Assembly (NCBI GenBank): GCA_963921825.1
Contig: OY997593.1
Coordinates: forward strand, 47,290,039 to 47,354,038
Reading direction: 5' to 3'
DNA length: 64,000 nucleotides
DNA from: Erodium maritimum
Taxonomy: Eukaryota > Streptophyta > Magnoliopsida > Geraniales > Geraniaceae
The number at the start of each line of letters is the position of its first letter. The first letter of the stretch is position 1. Below are positions 47,700 to 57,278 of the stretch, piece by piece. The translations under genes were made by a program, and so were the position numbers. The notes below the pieces were generated by a model. That model was not told the DNA's origin. It saw nothing but the letters and a program-made list of their open reading frames with translations, and ran no database searches.

Positions 47700-48250
47700 A
47701 CAGATTAGTTAACTAATAATAATTCCGCAAAACATATACCTTATTTTCGCAATCCGTATCTCATAATTCTCAAACTAAATGCTAATTTACGTGTACCGGT
47801 ATGTGATACTGTAAGATATTGTAGAGGACACGTGTCAATCGTTATGAAAATTAGACTTATCATGTAATCGATATGATTTGAAAATCAGACGGTTAAATTT
47901 TCACGGTTATATTTCATCATTAGTAAAATCCCAATCGAATGCAAGAAGATCTTATCGCATTTAATGCGTTGGTCAGTCTTATCTCACTTAGTTTTGCGTA
48001 TAAGGACTTGTAGTTTGCGGATGCAGAGATCATTATCTGCGGATACAGACTTGTTGTTTGCGGATACTGTTATTATGTTTCGCGAATTTAATTATTGTCT
48101 GTATTTTGCTGATATGCTCTAGTTGTGTAATTTTCGTTTGCGATCAATCATGTTCTCATTTACGAAATTAAAACTACGTCTTCGAGAATACATAATATGT
48201 CTTTTGCGAATTTATATAGATTACTTTAACAGTAGAATAGGTAGATACTA
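47700..48250. repeat. Motif island between small genes 1 and 2
   Basis: Words occur in both orientations: CCGCAAAACATATA and TTCGCAATC at 47725-47755, then TTTGCGGATG, TGCGGATACA and TTTGCGGATACTG at 48015-48070. The part near 48230-48340 repeats the 3' flank of small gene 1 (47130-47230), which marks the tandem duplication. Confidence 0.75.
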
Positions 48251-48345
48251 ATCATCATTTCATTGAGAAACCAAGGGTTCAAAACACAAAACAAAAACAT
48301 CAAAAGACGCTTGACATGATAATAGTGAAAATACGATTACATCCT

Positions 48346-48694
48346 TCATGGGCCGGATGTGCCTTCGTCTTCTACTATCGCCATGGTTTTGAAGAAATCC
48401 TGAATCTGTTTCAGTGCCGTCATCATCTTGTCTCTGTCTTCGTTAAGCTTTGCAGTCCCGTTCCTCATGTCAAGCACTTCCAGATCATGGATAAGGTTTA
48501 CCACCTTCTCCTCCATCAGAAAAAAAGTGGCATTGGATTAGTGCCAACTTCACTTTGCGAATCTCCATTTCCGTTTCCATAGCCGCTTGCTCCATCTCAC
48601 GCATCTTCTTAGAACGTTCCTCTATGGTACGTTCCACAGCTTCTTCGGTGCAAACGTTAACTTGAGCTCTGGTGCGTTTCCTGTTGGAGGCCAT
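48346..48694 (-). pseudogene. Small gene 2: tandem copy of small gene 1, frameshifted
   Basis: ATG at 48694 opens MASNRKRTRAQVN..., clearly related to small gene 1 but with an extra charged segment. At a run of seven T (about 48525-48531) the frame slips by one base and ends early after 69 codons. Beyond the slip the other frame continues the homology (DRDKMM.ALK.IQDFFKT) to a stop at 48346-48348. Either this copy is broken or the run is miscalled. Promoter and flanks match those of small gene 1. Confidence 0.65.
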
Positions 48695-48785
48695 CTCTTT
48701 TGCAGATCTGGTGCTTTGAAGTTATTAGAGAAGAGGTTTTCAAATTGAAGGAGAGTTCTAGGGTTAAGTATTATAGGGGTGGGGG

Positions 48786-48794
48786 TATTTATAG
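48786..48794 (-). promoter_or_regulatory. TATA box of small gene 2
   Basis: CTATAAATA on the minus strand, about 92 bp before the ATG, in the same context as for small gene 1. Confidence 0.7.
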
Positions 48795-48879
48795 TTGAAA
48801 TCTTGCGGTGGCATCATCGTTATTTCGTTAAAAGTAGAGTTCTAATTATATATAGATTAGTTTACTGGTAAGGATTCCG

Positions 48880-49600
48880 CAAAACATATATATTATTTTC
48901 GCAATCAATAACTCATAATTCTCAAACTAAATGCTGATTTACGTCTATCGGAATGTGATACGATAAGATCTTGCAGAGGACACGTGTCAATCGTTCCCCA
49001 AAATCAGATGGTATGATTTCAAAATCTGACGGTTAAGTTACCACGGTTACAGTACATCATTACTAAAATCCTCCTTGAATGCACCAAGATCTTATCTCAT
49101 TTACTGCGTTGTTATGTCTTTTCACCGCTGTTTGGTTTAGTTTAAATTAATTTTTTAACCCTACAAATCATGTCATCATAGACCTTTTTTTTTAATTATG
49201 TCATGTCACCATAATAGAAAGAGGATTGCCCTATTATCATCAGTGACGATGACGATGATGAGAAAGAGGAGGATAAAGAAAATGTGGAGGAAGACGATGA
49301 TGGGTATAATGGTCATATATGACCTTATAGTTTGCGGATACAGAGATCCTGTTTTGCTAATACTGTTATTTTTTTTCTCTAACATGTTTTTTGCGGATAC
49401 GGACTTGTAGTTTGCGGATTCATATATACTGGTTTGCTAATATTGTAAATTTGCCTATTATTATGCCTATTATTATTGACTTAAAGTTCCTAATACAGAG
49501 ATTCTGGTTTGCGGATACAAATATCATGGTTTGCTGATAGTTATATTCTTTTTCGCGTGTAACACAAATCATGGAATCATACATAACTTGAAAGCGAAAT
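48880..49600. repeat. Motif island between small genes 2 and 3
   Basis: CCGCAAAACATATA occurs near 48878, then TTTGCGGATACAG (49330), TTTTGCGGATAC (49390), TTTGCGGATTC (49410), TTTGCGGATACA (49509) and TTTGCTGATA (49530). An ATG/GAT-rich segment (49240-49310) looks low-complexity, not coding. Confidence 0.75.
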
Positions 49601-49695
49601 ATAAATGTATTTAAGGGAAAAGATTTTGTTATTGATTAATAAGATTTGGTTAATAACAGATAAAGGGAAACAAAAGACATTAGGGTTTGCTATGC

Positions 49696-50013
49696 CTATA
49701 CCACTAGTTTCATAGCTTTGTTCACCGCTAAGATGACTTCGGTTATCTTCCTGTTCAGGGCTAAGTTTGCAAGCGCTTCTTCGGAGCTCATGTCAGTGCA
49801 CAGCTGTTCGCCTACTTCCATACCCAAAATTTCAAGCTCAAGCTCAATGTCAGAAAGCTGACGCCCTATTGCCTTGAACTTCATCAAAAACTCCTCATGC
49901 TTGATGAGACGCTTTTGTTTTTTGTCCTTCTTATTCTGCTCCTCTAGCTTCCTTTCGCGTTCGTCGAATTCATCTTCATAACTTCTACGCTTCCTGCTGC
50001 TTGAGGACGACAT
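49696..50013 (-). CDS. Small gene 3: 105-aa charged coiled-coil protein
   Basis: ATG 50013 to the stop at 49696-49698 gives 105 aa. An N-terminal Ser/Arg/Lys patch (MSSSSSRKRR) suggests nuclear import. A very charged helix follows (DEFDERERKLEEQNKKDKKQ), then Leu-rich helices (RQLSDIELELEILGMEVGEQ) and a final amphipathic helix (KITEVILAVNKAMKLVV). The length equals that of small gene 1, and the Ser/basic start plus helical body suggest a distant relationship, though sequence identity is low. Small gene 4 is its tandem copy. Function unknown. Confidence 0.6.
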   Translation of the reverse strand: MSSSSSRKRRSYEDEFDERERKLEEQNKKDKKQKRLIKHEEFLMKFKAIGRQLSDIELELEILGMEVGEQLCTDMSSEEALANLALNRKITEVILAVNKAMKLVV

Positions 50014-50079
50014 TTTTTCCAGAGTAAAATTGGTTATAGGAAGAGTTGAGGGATGAGTGTAGAAGGATACAGTATTGGG

Positions 50080-50088
50080 TATATATAG
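50080..50088 (-). promoter_or_regulatory. TATA box of small gene 3
   Basis: CTATATATA followed by CCC on the minus strand, about 70 bp before the ATG at 50013. Confidence 0.7.
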
Positions 50089-50214
50089 GGGAATATCTAG
50101 GGCATCGTAGGTTAGTGGAGCAATTAATTCTCCTACACGTTTCCACGCTGTCAATATTTGATTGGTCTACCACATACCGGTCCACTTTCCTTTTTGTACG
50201 CAAAAACGAAGTTG

Positions 50215-50400
50215 TATTTTCTCTTTACTTGGTGTTTGCGTATACGATCTTGTAGTTTGCGGATAATTTGATTATGTTTCGTGACTATAACTAAGGACGG
50301 AAGTTTGTGAAAACATAGATTCTAGTTTGCGGATACAGAGATCATGGTTTGCTGATTCTAATAATCTGTTTCGCGTGTAACATAAATAACAGAATTATAT
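50215..50400. repeat. Motif island between small genes 3 and 4
   Basis: Contains TTTGCGTATA (50234), TTTGCGGATAAT (50256), TTTGCGGATACAG (50325) and TTTGCTGATT (50348). Confidence 0.75.
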
Positions 50401-50507
50401 ATAATCGAAAGTGAAATATAAACTATTTTAAGGAAAACGATTTTTTTAATTACTTTAAACTGGTTAAGAACAGACAAAAGGAATGAAGAGAATATGGTTT
50501 GCTATTC

Positions 50508-50824
50508 TTATACCACCAGTTTCATAGCCTTGTTCACAGCTATGATCACTTCGGTTATCTTCCTGGTGAAGGCTATGTTTGCAAGCACCTCTTCGGTGCT
50601 CATGTCAGTGCACAGCTCCTCGCCAACATCCTAGGCCAATATTTGAAGCTCAAGCTCGATCTCAGAAAGCTTGTGCTTGATTTCCTTGAAGCTCGTCACG
50701 AACTTCTCGTGTTTGATGAGACGCTTTTGTTTTCTGTCCTTCTTGTTCTGCTCCTTCAGCTTCCTTCTCGTTCGTCGAGTTCATCTTCATAGCTTTTACG
50801 CTTCCTGCTGCTTGACGACGCCAT
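50508..50824 (-). pseudogene. Small gene 4: tandem copy of small gene 3, broken
   Basis: Starting at ATG 50824, the copy follows small gene 3 closely at DNA level. A one-base deletion in an A run near 50765 shifts the frame. Further on an in-frame TAG replaces a sense codon in the middle (about 50632). The stop position (50508-50510) and C-terminal helix are conserved. Two independent lesions make this a likely pseudogene. Confidence 0.65.
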
Positions 50825-50890
50825 TTTTTCAGAGTAAAATTGGGTATTCGAAGAGTTGAGGGTTAAGTATAAAAGGATACTGTATTTGGG

Positions 50891-50899
50891 TATATATAG
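50891..50899 (-). promoter_or_regulatory. TATA box of small gene 4
   Basis: CTATATATA followed by CCC on the minus strand, about 67 bp before the ATG, as in small gene 3. Confidence 0.65.
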
Positions 50900-51009
50900 G
50901 GGAACATGTAGGGCATCGTGGGTTAGTGGAGCAATTAATTCTCACCCACGTTTCGACGCTGTCATTATTTGATTGGTCTACCACAAACCGTTTAAATTCT
51001 CTTCCGTAC

Positions 51010-51404
51010 GCAAAAAAAAAGTAGTAAATTCTCAAATCATTTTATATTTTTTAGTAAACGAAATTTGAAATATTCGCAAACAATTTGTTATATTGAATCC
51101 GCAAAACAGATGACCTATATCCGCAAACAGAAAAAGCCAAATCCGCAATCGATAATCTCCATCAGTCGACTTCTTCCTATTTTTACTCAGCGGGGCAGGT
51201 CCTTGTGTCCTTGTCTTGCGTTATGTGTGTACAATATATTATATTAATTTTCATATAAATAAAAACATGTGCAGAAATGAAATTTATTAATTCGGAAAAC
51301 TCAAACAAATGTATCATCAAACAGTCTTTATTTATTCGCAAAACTTATTCTCTATATTTGCAAACTGAAACAATGAAATCCGCAGTTGAAAATATACATC
51401 ATTT
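51010..51404. repeat. Motif island between small gene 4 and the transposase
   Basis: Mostly inverted words: TATTCGCAAAC (51070), ATCCGCAAAAC (51098), ATCCGCAAACAG (51120), ATCCGCAATC (51140) and TTCGCAAAAC (51335). It also serves as the 3' flank of the transposase gene. Confidence 0.7.
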
Positions 51405-54400
51405 CTACTTCTTCTTATTCTTCTTCTTCTTCTTATTCATATTCAGAGGGCAGGTCCTTTTGTCATGGTCTTGCAATGTGCGGCATGTGGCGCATAGCCG
51501 TTTTCGCTTGTTACTAGCATTGATTGCCTTTTCTTTGTTACTGATCATTCTACTCCCAGATCGCAAGCGAGAGCCCTTGGTGTTTGCGATATTTGGTGGC
51601 TGGACAGTGACTATTTCTGTTAATTTGATCCCTGTCACCGATGCTATGAAACTTGTTCTATTGAGTCTATTCTCATTCACTATGTCATCCACCGTCTTAA
51701 CTCTGTATCGATTTAGAGTGTCCAACAATCCTCGAATACTTGAAATTGCTGCATCTTCTGTCCCATTGTTAACCTGTATCATTTCAGTAAACCTGGTTTT
51801 CACTGCGTCCATAACTTCATCGTCCTTCAGACTAGGACCTTCAGGTGCAACACCATTAGAAGACAATGTAGCTGTCAAGTTTGTCTCTTTACACCATCTC
51901 GGGTTTACCAGCGTCCTAGGAATCTTCCTTAACGTTGTGTTTTGCAGCGCAAAGAATATGTGAGAACATATATAGCCCGTTGTTAGAAGCTTGTTGCAAT
52001 TGCACTCAAAGTTGTTTGTACTCATCGTCCAAGTCACCCTGAGTTCCTTACCATCTTTAATAATCGACGAATAACTGACTTTATAGACAATGGTGTCATC
52101 TGCGGTCTCATCCATGCTTGGCAAGCTGCAGCGGTTGAGAGCGTAAACTATATGCTTTTGTATGTCAGCAAACACAGTGTGTGTGTATACGGTCCAAGCA
52201 TCCGCTTCAAACCACGTGTTTGTCTTCAGCACCGGATATGAATTGTAGCTGTGCATCATAAGACTGAAATGCTCACTCCTTTGGTTCTCTATCACCACTC
52301 CACACCGCCAGATCAAGTGAACAAGGTTTAGGTACTGATCTGTGAGTTGTTGATAGGCCCGGTTGGCTGATTCAGACCTTGATGTTGTTCTCATAAACAA
52401 CCCCATTGGGAAATCCCTATGGTATGCTGGGATCCAACTGTGTCGCAGATCGAATATGCCATTGAGCCAAGTGTTGTCCTGCAAATTGAAGTCTTCAATG
52501 ATGCTAGCCCACTCTTCATCAAACTCATCAGGGCCAATAAGGTTGTTGTATACTATGGAATCCAACCTTTTCTCAAAGTCTGTATCATTTGTTATACTTC
52601 CAGGCACCTGTAACATTTTTCATAAGATTTTTAAAGTCGAACAAATAAATAATAGAAATTGACAATACTGTGGCGTATGGATATTTTGTGTTCATAGATT
52701 GAGAAAACAGACATAACAGTTTGAGAATAGATATAAACTCATCGCATAGTAGTTAACTATGAGAACCATATTAAGAATAAAACGTTTTGTGTAAACAAGC
52801 ATTACAAGATGTGGATACAGAGTATATGATTTTCTTATAGAGACTGACCTTAAGACGAATCTTATTCATAATGTGCCACATGCAGAGTTTGTGCTTAGTC
52901 TCTGTCATGACTTTCGGTATTGCAACTTTCATTGCTGGGTCTTGATCTGTCACCAGATACATTGGTTGCTTCCCATTCATCGCTTTCAGAAAAGCGTTAA
53001 ACATCCAAGTGAAAGACTCGATATCCTCATGTGTTACCAGTCCCAGCCCAAAAGTCACAGATTTGTCATAGTTGTCTACTCCTGTAAACGGACAAAATGG
53101 CATCGAGTACCTACAAAACATCAATCGTTAATAAAGAATAATGTTCAAAATTTCTTTTTCAATGGATTAGCGAATACGAGTTATACTTACTGGTTAGTCC
53201 TGTAAGTTGTGTCAAAGGAAACATTATCTCCGTAAAGCTCGTAATTCTTGATAGCTATTTCATCACACCAGAATAGTTTAGTGAGGCTTCCTCTTGGGTC
53301 AACATCGTACTCATAGTAGAACTTGTTGTTGGCTACCTTCTTGACACGGAACTGGTCAAGGATTATCTGAACATCACTTCCTCCAATATAGGCTTTCAAG
53401 TCCCTGTGGTAGTTGTAGAAATCTTGCTTCAAAGCTCCAACATGGCTGGGGCCTCCGCGTGTTTCACTGATTAGCCTGTGTGCCTTTGAGGGACCTATTC
53501 CCGATCTCTCGCAAAAGTTCATATACTCAACATGGTTGCCTTCCATGTGTCGGTTACCTCTCATCTCATGTCTGTGCTCCGCTCCAACCATAGGGTGGTT
53601 ATGACCTTCAACAAATTTTGATACTTTGTATCCCAATTCCTCTTAAACAAATGTGAACCTTATCATTGCTTCACAATTAATTCTTGTGAGCAATCTGTTC
53701 CTCTTTTTTGTAGGCTTTGAAAGTTGAGGACTGTTTTGTTCGGGGATCTCACCCTGTTTGGAGCATACCATGTACTTTAGCTTTATGTTGTTTGTTTTAT
53801 CCTTCTTCTCGGTAGACCTTCTTGTAGTGAATCCAGACAGACTAGCGTAATTTTGGTAGAAATCTATCGCCTTATTCAGTGTCTTGAATTCTTTTCCTTC
53901 AAACGGGGTTCGTTCAGGCTGGCAGGATGGCAAGTATATCCTGGTTCCTCCAGCAGAAAACAGAACAGTGTTTTGGAGATCTGATTCTGCAGTACAATCA
54001 CTGTCTGTGCCTGCAGCTGATATTCATCGAAATAAGGATCAGTTTGAGGATGTAATAATTTCGGATTGCATATACAACACACATAGAATCAGATAGTTAT
54101 AATATACTCAAATTGATACACAGGCAGTAGTATATAGTAACAGGCAAAGTAGATTACTTATGCTTTGCGGAAATAAGCAAGTTAGTTTGCGGATACTGCA
54201 GACCTAGTTTGAGAGTTTGTCATGGAGGAGATTTTATATATTGTTTGAGAAGAAAAAAATATTATATGTTGCTAAATATCGTACAACACAAACTACTGTT
54301 TTGAGTATCTAGGCATTCTAGTTTGCGGATAAAAAAACCACCATGATCATGACATTTTGGTTATCGGAAAATTAGAATTTGCAGCGATTGTAGATTAAAA

Positions 54401-54445
54401 TCAATTTTGTTGAATAGATCTATACTTACATATTGTAGATGACAT
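51405..54445 (-). CDS. FAR1-type MULE transposase, four exons, one internal stop
   Basis: Exons are 54445-54430, 54016-53191, 53110-52849 and 52607-51405; introns are GT-AG and the frame is continuous for 769 codons. A FAR1-type zinc-finger domain (residues about 50-160; FYQNYASLSGFTTRR, VEGHNHP) binds DNA in this family. The MULE catalytic core follows, with acidic residues in VSFDTTYRTN (about 272-281) and TDQDPAM (335-341) and the CMWHI box (357-361). RSESAN comes near 446, then a SWIM zinc finger (C570, C572, C582, H584) and a C-terminal CATCRTLQDHDKRTC knuckle before a Lys-rich tail. The exon-1 start (16 nt) is inferred from frame. Codon 130 is TAA (53643-53645) where relatives have Lys or similar, so this copy makes no full protein unless read through. 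Confidence 0.85.
54060..54429. repeat. Transposase intron 1 with motif words
   Basis: Contains TTTGCGGAAAT (54163), TTTGCGGATACTG (54186), TTTGAGAGTT, TTTGAGAAG and TTTGCGGATAA (54320). Confidence 0.7.
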
Positions 54446-54880
54446 CTCGATTTGTGTATTGTTTGCTGTGTTAAAATCCGACGATATCAATCAATATCTC
54501 CGGCGATCTCTGTTGCGATTTCGACGATCTCACGGTGCGATCTCTGGTGCGATCTCAGATGCGATCTCTGGTGCGATCTCAGGTGCGATATGAGATTTTG
54601 TTTTGGAATCAAGTTTCGAAGAATCGCAGTCTTTTAACCTTGTCCATGAGCTAGATTTCTTCGAGAAAACTCCGATCTAGGGTTGATACTTGGAAAATCG
54701 TAGAGAATTTTTCGAGATACTTTGTAACTCTGTGTTTAATTTGATTTCCTATTTCTTGTTTAGGAACTTTCCGTTTTTGAATTTCGAGGTTTTATAGAGA
54801 AAGTTGGGGTCAATTCGCGCGCTAATCTAGGACCGTCGATATATTATTCGCAATGGACGAACCCGATTCAATTTTGAAAG
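54446..54880 (-). promoter_or_regulatory. Leader and probable promoter of the transposase
   Basis: Upstream of the transposase ATG lies a microrepeat of 'gcgatctc(t/a)g(g/a)t' (about 54507-54590, six to eight units). A mixed-composition stretch without motif words follows. No clear TATA box. The repeat would lie in or near the 5' UTR. Confidence 0.4.
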
Positions 54881-54884
54881 TTCA

Positions 54885-55140
54885 ATCGAAACATTTTATT
54901 TTATTAGCGAATAGATTCTTTGCGTATTTCACATTTAGTTTGCGGATTTTTACTGTGAAGTTTGCGGATTTCATATCTAGGTTGCGGATTTATGAGTTAT
55001 TGTTTGCGGATACCGTCAGTCATGTTGAGAATACAGAAAGCATGGTTTGAGAAAATACAACATCTAGTTTGAGAATATTTATAGATTCATTACGAAAAGA
55101 TGGTGTGTGAAACACCAAACAAAAACATAAAAGAAGACAT
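54885..55140. repeat. Motif island upstream of the transposase
   Basis: Dense plus-strand words: TTTGCGTATTT (54909), TTTGCGGATTT (54930, 54960 and 54981-like), TTTGCGGATACCG (55005), TTTGAGAAAAT and TTTGAGAATA. It separates small gene 5 from the transposase. Confidence 0.8.
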
Positions 55141-55182
55141 GCATGAAAAATTAGATACCACAAATCTTCTTCTGGATGTGGC

Positions 55183-55452
55183 TTAGGGATCTACAGTTAT
55201 TTTCCCGAGGAATTCTTGATACTCCCTCAGTTTCTCAAGCATGCGTTCTTTCGAAGCTCTTTCTTCTGTGTTCTAGGTAAGGTTTTGGTCCGTTTCGATT
55301 TCAGCCAGGAGCTTGACCACCTGCGCATCAATCATCATCATATTGTATTGGATTTTTGTGTATTTGAGCTTCCATAAATGGTGGATGGAAGCCAAACGCC
55401 TGGCTTCATCATCGGCATTCATTCGAGCCCATTCAACATTCATTGAGGCCAT
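55183..55452 (-). pseudogene. Small gene 5: about 89-codon helical protein with internal TAG
   Basis: From ATG 55452 the frame runs 90 codons to TAA at 55183-55185 but has a TAG at codon 60 (55273-55275). The central part (HLWKLKYTKIQYNMMMIDAQ, then VVKLLAEIE) matches the core pattern of small genes 1, 2, 6 and 7. The part after the TAG (KERMLEKLREYQEFLGKI) keeps helical character, so the stop looks recent. The N-terminus lacks the basic patch. Confidence 0.5.
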
Positions 55453-55513
55453 TTTCGTTGCTTTTTTTGAGTTGAAGAGTGAAAGATGTGTGAAAGTAGT
55501 TACTCAGTAGTGG

Positions 55514-55522
55514 TATTTATAG
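55514..55522 (-). promoter_or_regulatory. TATA box of small gene 5
   Basis: CTATAAATA on the minus strand, about 65 bp before the ATG at 55452. Confidence 0.65.
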
Positions 55523-55559
55523 CAATGGTCATAGGGGGTATTACTGTAATCTTGCACAA

Positions 55560-56110
55560 AGTAATGGGGTTAGTGGGTAGTTACTTTTCAAGGTCAGAAT
55601 ATCAAGTGTTTTATCTAATATTGACGATTTGTATTTCATTGTATTAAATTCTCAAACAATTATAAAATTATCCTCAAAATAAAAATCACAGGCTCTTAGC
55701 AGTATACAATCGTGTCTTGACACGCATCACTTCCAAATCTCACCATTGTCTGATCAGTATCTTTGGTAAATCTCTCTCGAGCCACACGAAATATTTTCTC
55801 AAATATTAAACAACAACGAATTATGAAGTTTGCGTTTGGGAATTTACGAGTTTGAAAATACAAGGCATCTTGTTTGCGTAACCATTGTGTACATTTTGAA
55901 AACTAGGAATTTCTCTCGCGCCACACGAAATATTTTCTCAAATATTTAAGAAGAACGAAATATGATGTTTGTGTTTGTGGCTTTACCAGTTTGAGAAAAC
56001 AAGGTATGTTGTTTGCGGAATATTGTATACATTTTGCAAACTAGGTAGTATATTGTAATATATTGTGTCAATTTTAATGCATATTTAGTTAAACAAAAAG
56101 CTTTTCATTG
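55560..56110. repeat. Motif-bearing spacer, left copy of a tandem duplication
   Basis: Contains TTTGCGTTTG, TTTGCGTAACC, TTTGCGGAATA and TTTGAGAAAA words. Segments here (55770-55880 and 56090-56190) recur at 56990-57100 and 57175-57280, so a unit of about 1.1-1.2 kb including small gene 6 was duplicated in tandem. Confidence 0.7.
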
Positions 56111-56215
56111 ATTCATCTAGAGTCTGAAAGAACAACAAAAAATACGACATCAAACAGAAGAACCAAAAGCCAACACAAAAGACATGAAAACAGAAGAGAA
56201 AGTACAAGCAATCCC

Positions 56216-56455
56216 TTAGGAGCTCTCTTTCACAATGATTCTAAGTGCAGCCCTATACTTCAAGAGTTTGTTCGCCATGCTTTCCCTACAATCCATGTGT
56301 TCTTCATCCGCGTTGGATATGTCTTCTTCTTCCAATTCAGCCATCAGGTTGACCACCCTGTCATGTGCTATCATCAAATGGGACTTGATGATGGACATCT
56401 TCAGATGTCGAAGCTCACGTACGGACACATGATGTTCTTTGGCTAGAACTTCCAT
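56216..56455 (-). CDS. Small gene 6: 79-aa helical protein
   Basis: ATG 56455 to the stop at 56216-56218. The sequence is two helices: RELRHLKMSIIKSHLMIAHD / RVVNLMAELEEED and HMDCRESMANKLLKYRAALR, joined by an acidic ISNADEE turn. It is closely related to small gene 7 and more distantly to genes 1, 2 and 5. An upstream ATG at 56483 opens MESSSKKTQ in another frame, one base off across a run of eight A; the ancestral protein may have started there with a basic tail. Function unknown. Confidence 0.55.
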   Translation of the reverse strand: MEVLAKEHHVSVRELRHLKMSIIKSHLMIAHDRVVNLMAELEEEDISNADEEHMDCRESMANKLLKYRAALRIIVKESS

Positions 56456-56554
56456 TTTGAGTTTTTTTTGATGATGATTCCATTTTAGTGTATGTGATCT
56501 GATAATTCAGAAGAGATGTGAGTGTGAATAATTTTTTATCGGTGATAGAGGGGG

Positions 56555-56565
56555 TATATTTATAG
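56555..56565 (-). promoter_or_regulatory. TATA box of small gene 6
   Basis: CTATAAATATA on the minus strand, followed by CCCC, about 100 bp upstream of ATG 56455 (72 bp from the upstream ATG). Confidence 0.65.
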
Positions 56566-56639
56566 GGGTATTGATATAGAGTATTTGGTGGGACACGTGC
56601 CAAGCACGCACGTAATGTGATAAAAGCACATTTTTGAAA

Positions 56640-57278
56640 TAGAATGTCCATTATTCGCAAAAAGTCATTGTAATTTCCGCAAACTTGTAAACCATTTTCT
56701 GTAAAAAAGAATGATTATTTCCGCAAACAAGAATTTTGTATCTTCAGAATATTAATTTCCGAAATTCAACAGGGTAGAAGACGTGTCAAGCATGCAGTAA
56801 AAAGTAAGGTAATCATGATTTTAATTTTTGATGCGAATACACGCAACCGCCCTTTCATTTCGCGATTTCATTTCAATATCTTCTGTCATCATTGCAAAAA
56901 TCTTTTTGCGCCAAACGAAAAGATTCCCAAATTAATGGCGTCGTCCCATTTCCCCAAAATTTCTGATACCCATTTGATATTTTTATCTTTGGTAAATCTC
57001 TCTTGAGCCACACGAAATATTTTCTCAAATATTAAACAATAACGAATTATGAAGTTTGCGTTTGTGAATTTACGAGTTTGTGAATACAAGGCATTTTGTT
57101 TGCGGAACCATTGTGTACATTTTGCAATCTAGGTAGTATATTGTATTATGTTGTGTAAATTTTTGTGCATATTTACTTAAAAAAAAGCTTTTCATTGATT
57201 CATCTGTAGTCAGGAAGAACAAAAAAAATAACGACATTATACAGAAGAACCAAAAGCCAACACAAAAGACATCAAAAC
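56640..57278. repeat. Motif-bearing spacer, right copy of the tandem duplication
   Basis: TTCGCAAAAAG, TTTCCGCAAAC (56678 and 56727) in inverted sense, then TTTGCGTTTG and TTTGCGGAACC at 57055-57105. The end of this segment repeats the 3' flank of small gene 6 and leads into small gene 7, but solo LTR D was inserted at 57279. Confidence 0.7.

Noticed and set aside
49198-49410. Met/Lys/Arg-rich frame between small genes 2 and 3
   Set aside because: It arises from an ATG/AAG-rich low-complexity stretch and is on the opposite strand to the gene array.
51277-51963. 228-codon hydrophobic plus-strand frame resembling a membrane protein
   Set aside because: It is the reverse strand of transposase exon 4; the minus frame has clear family motifs.
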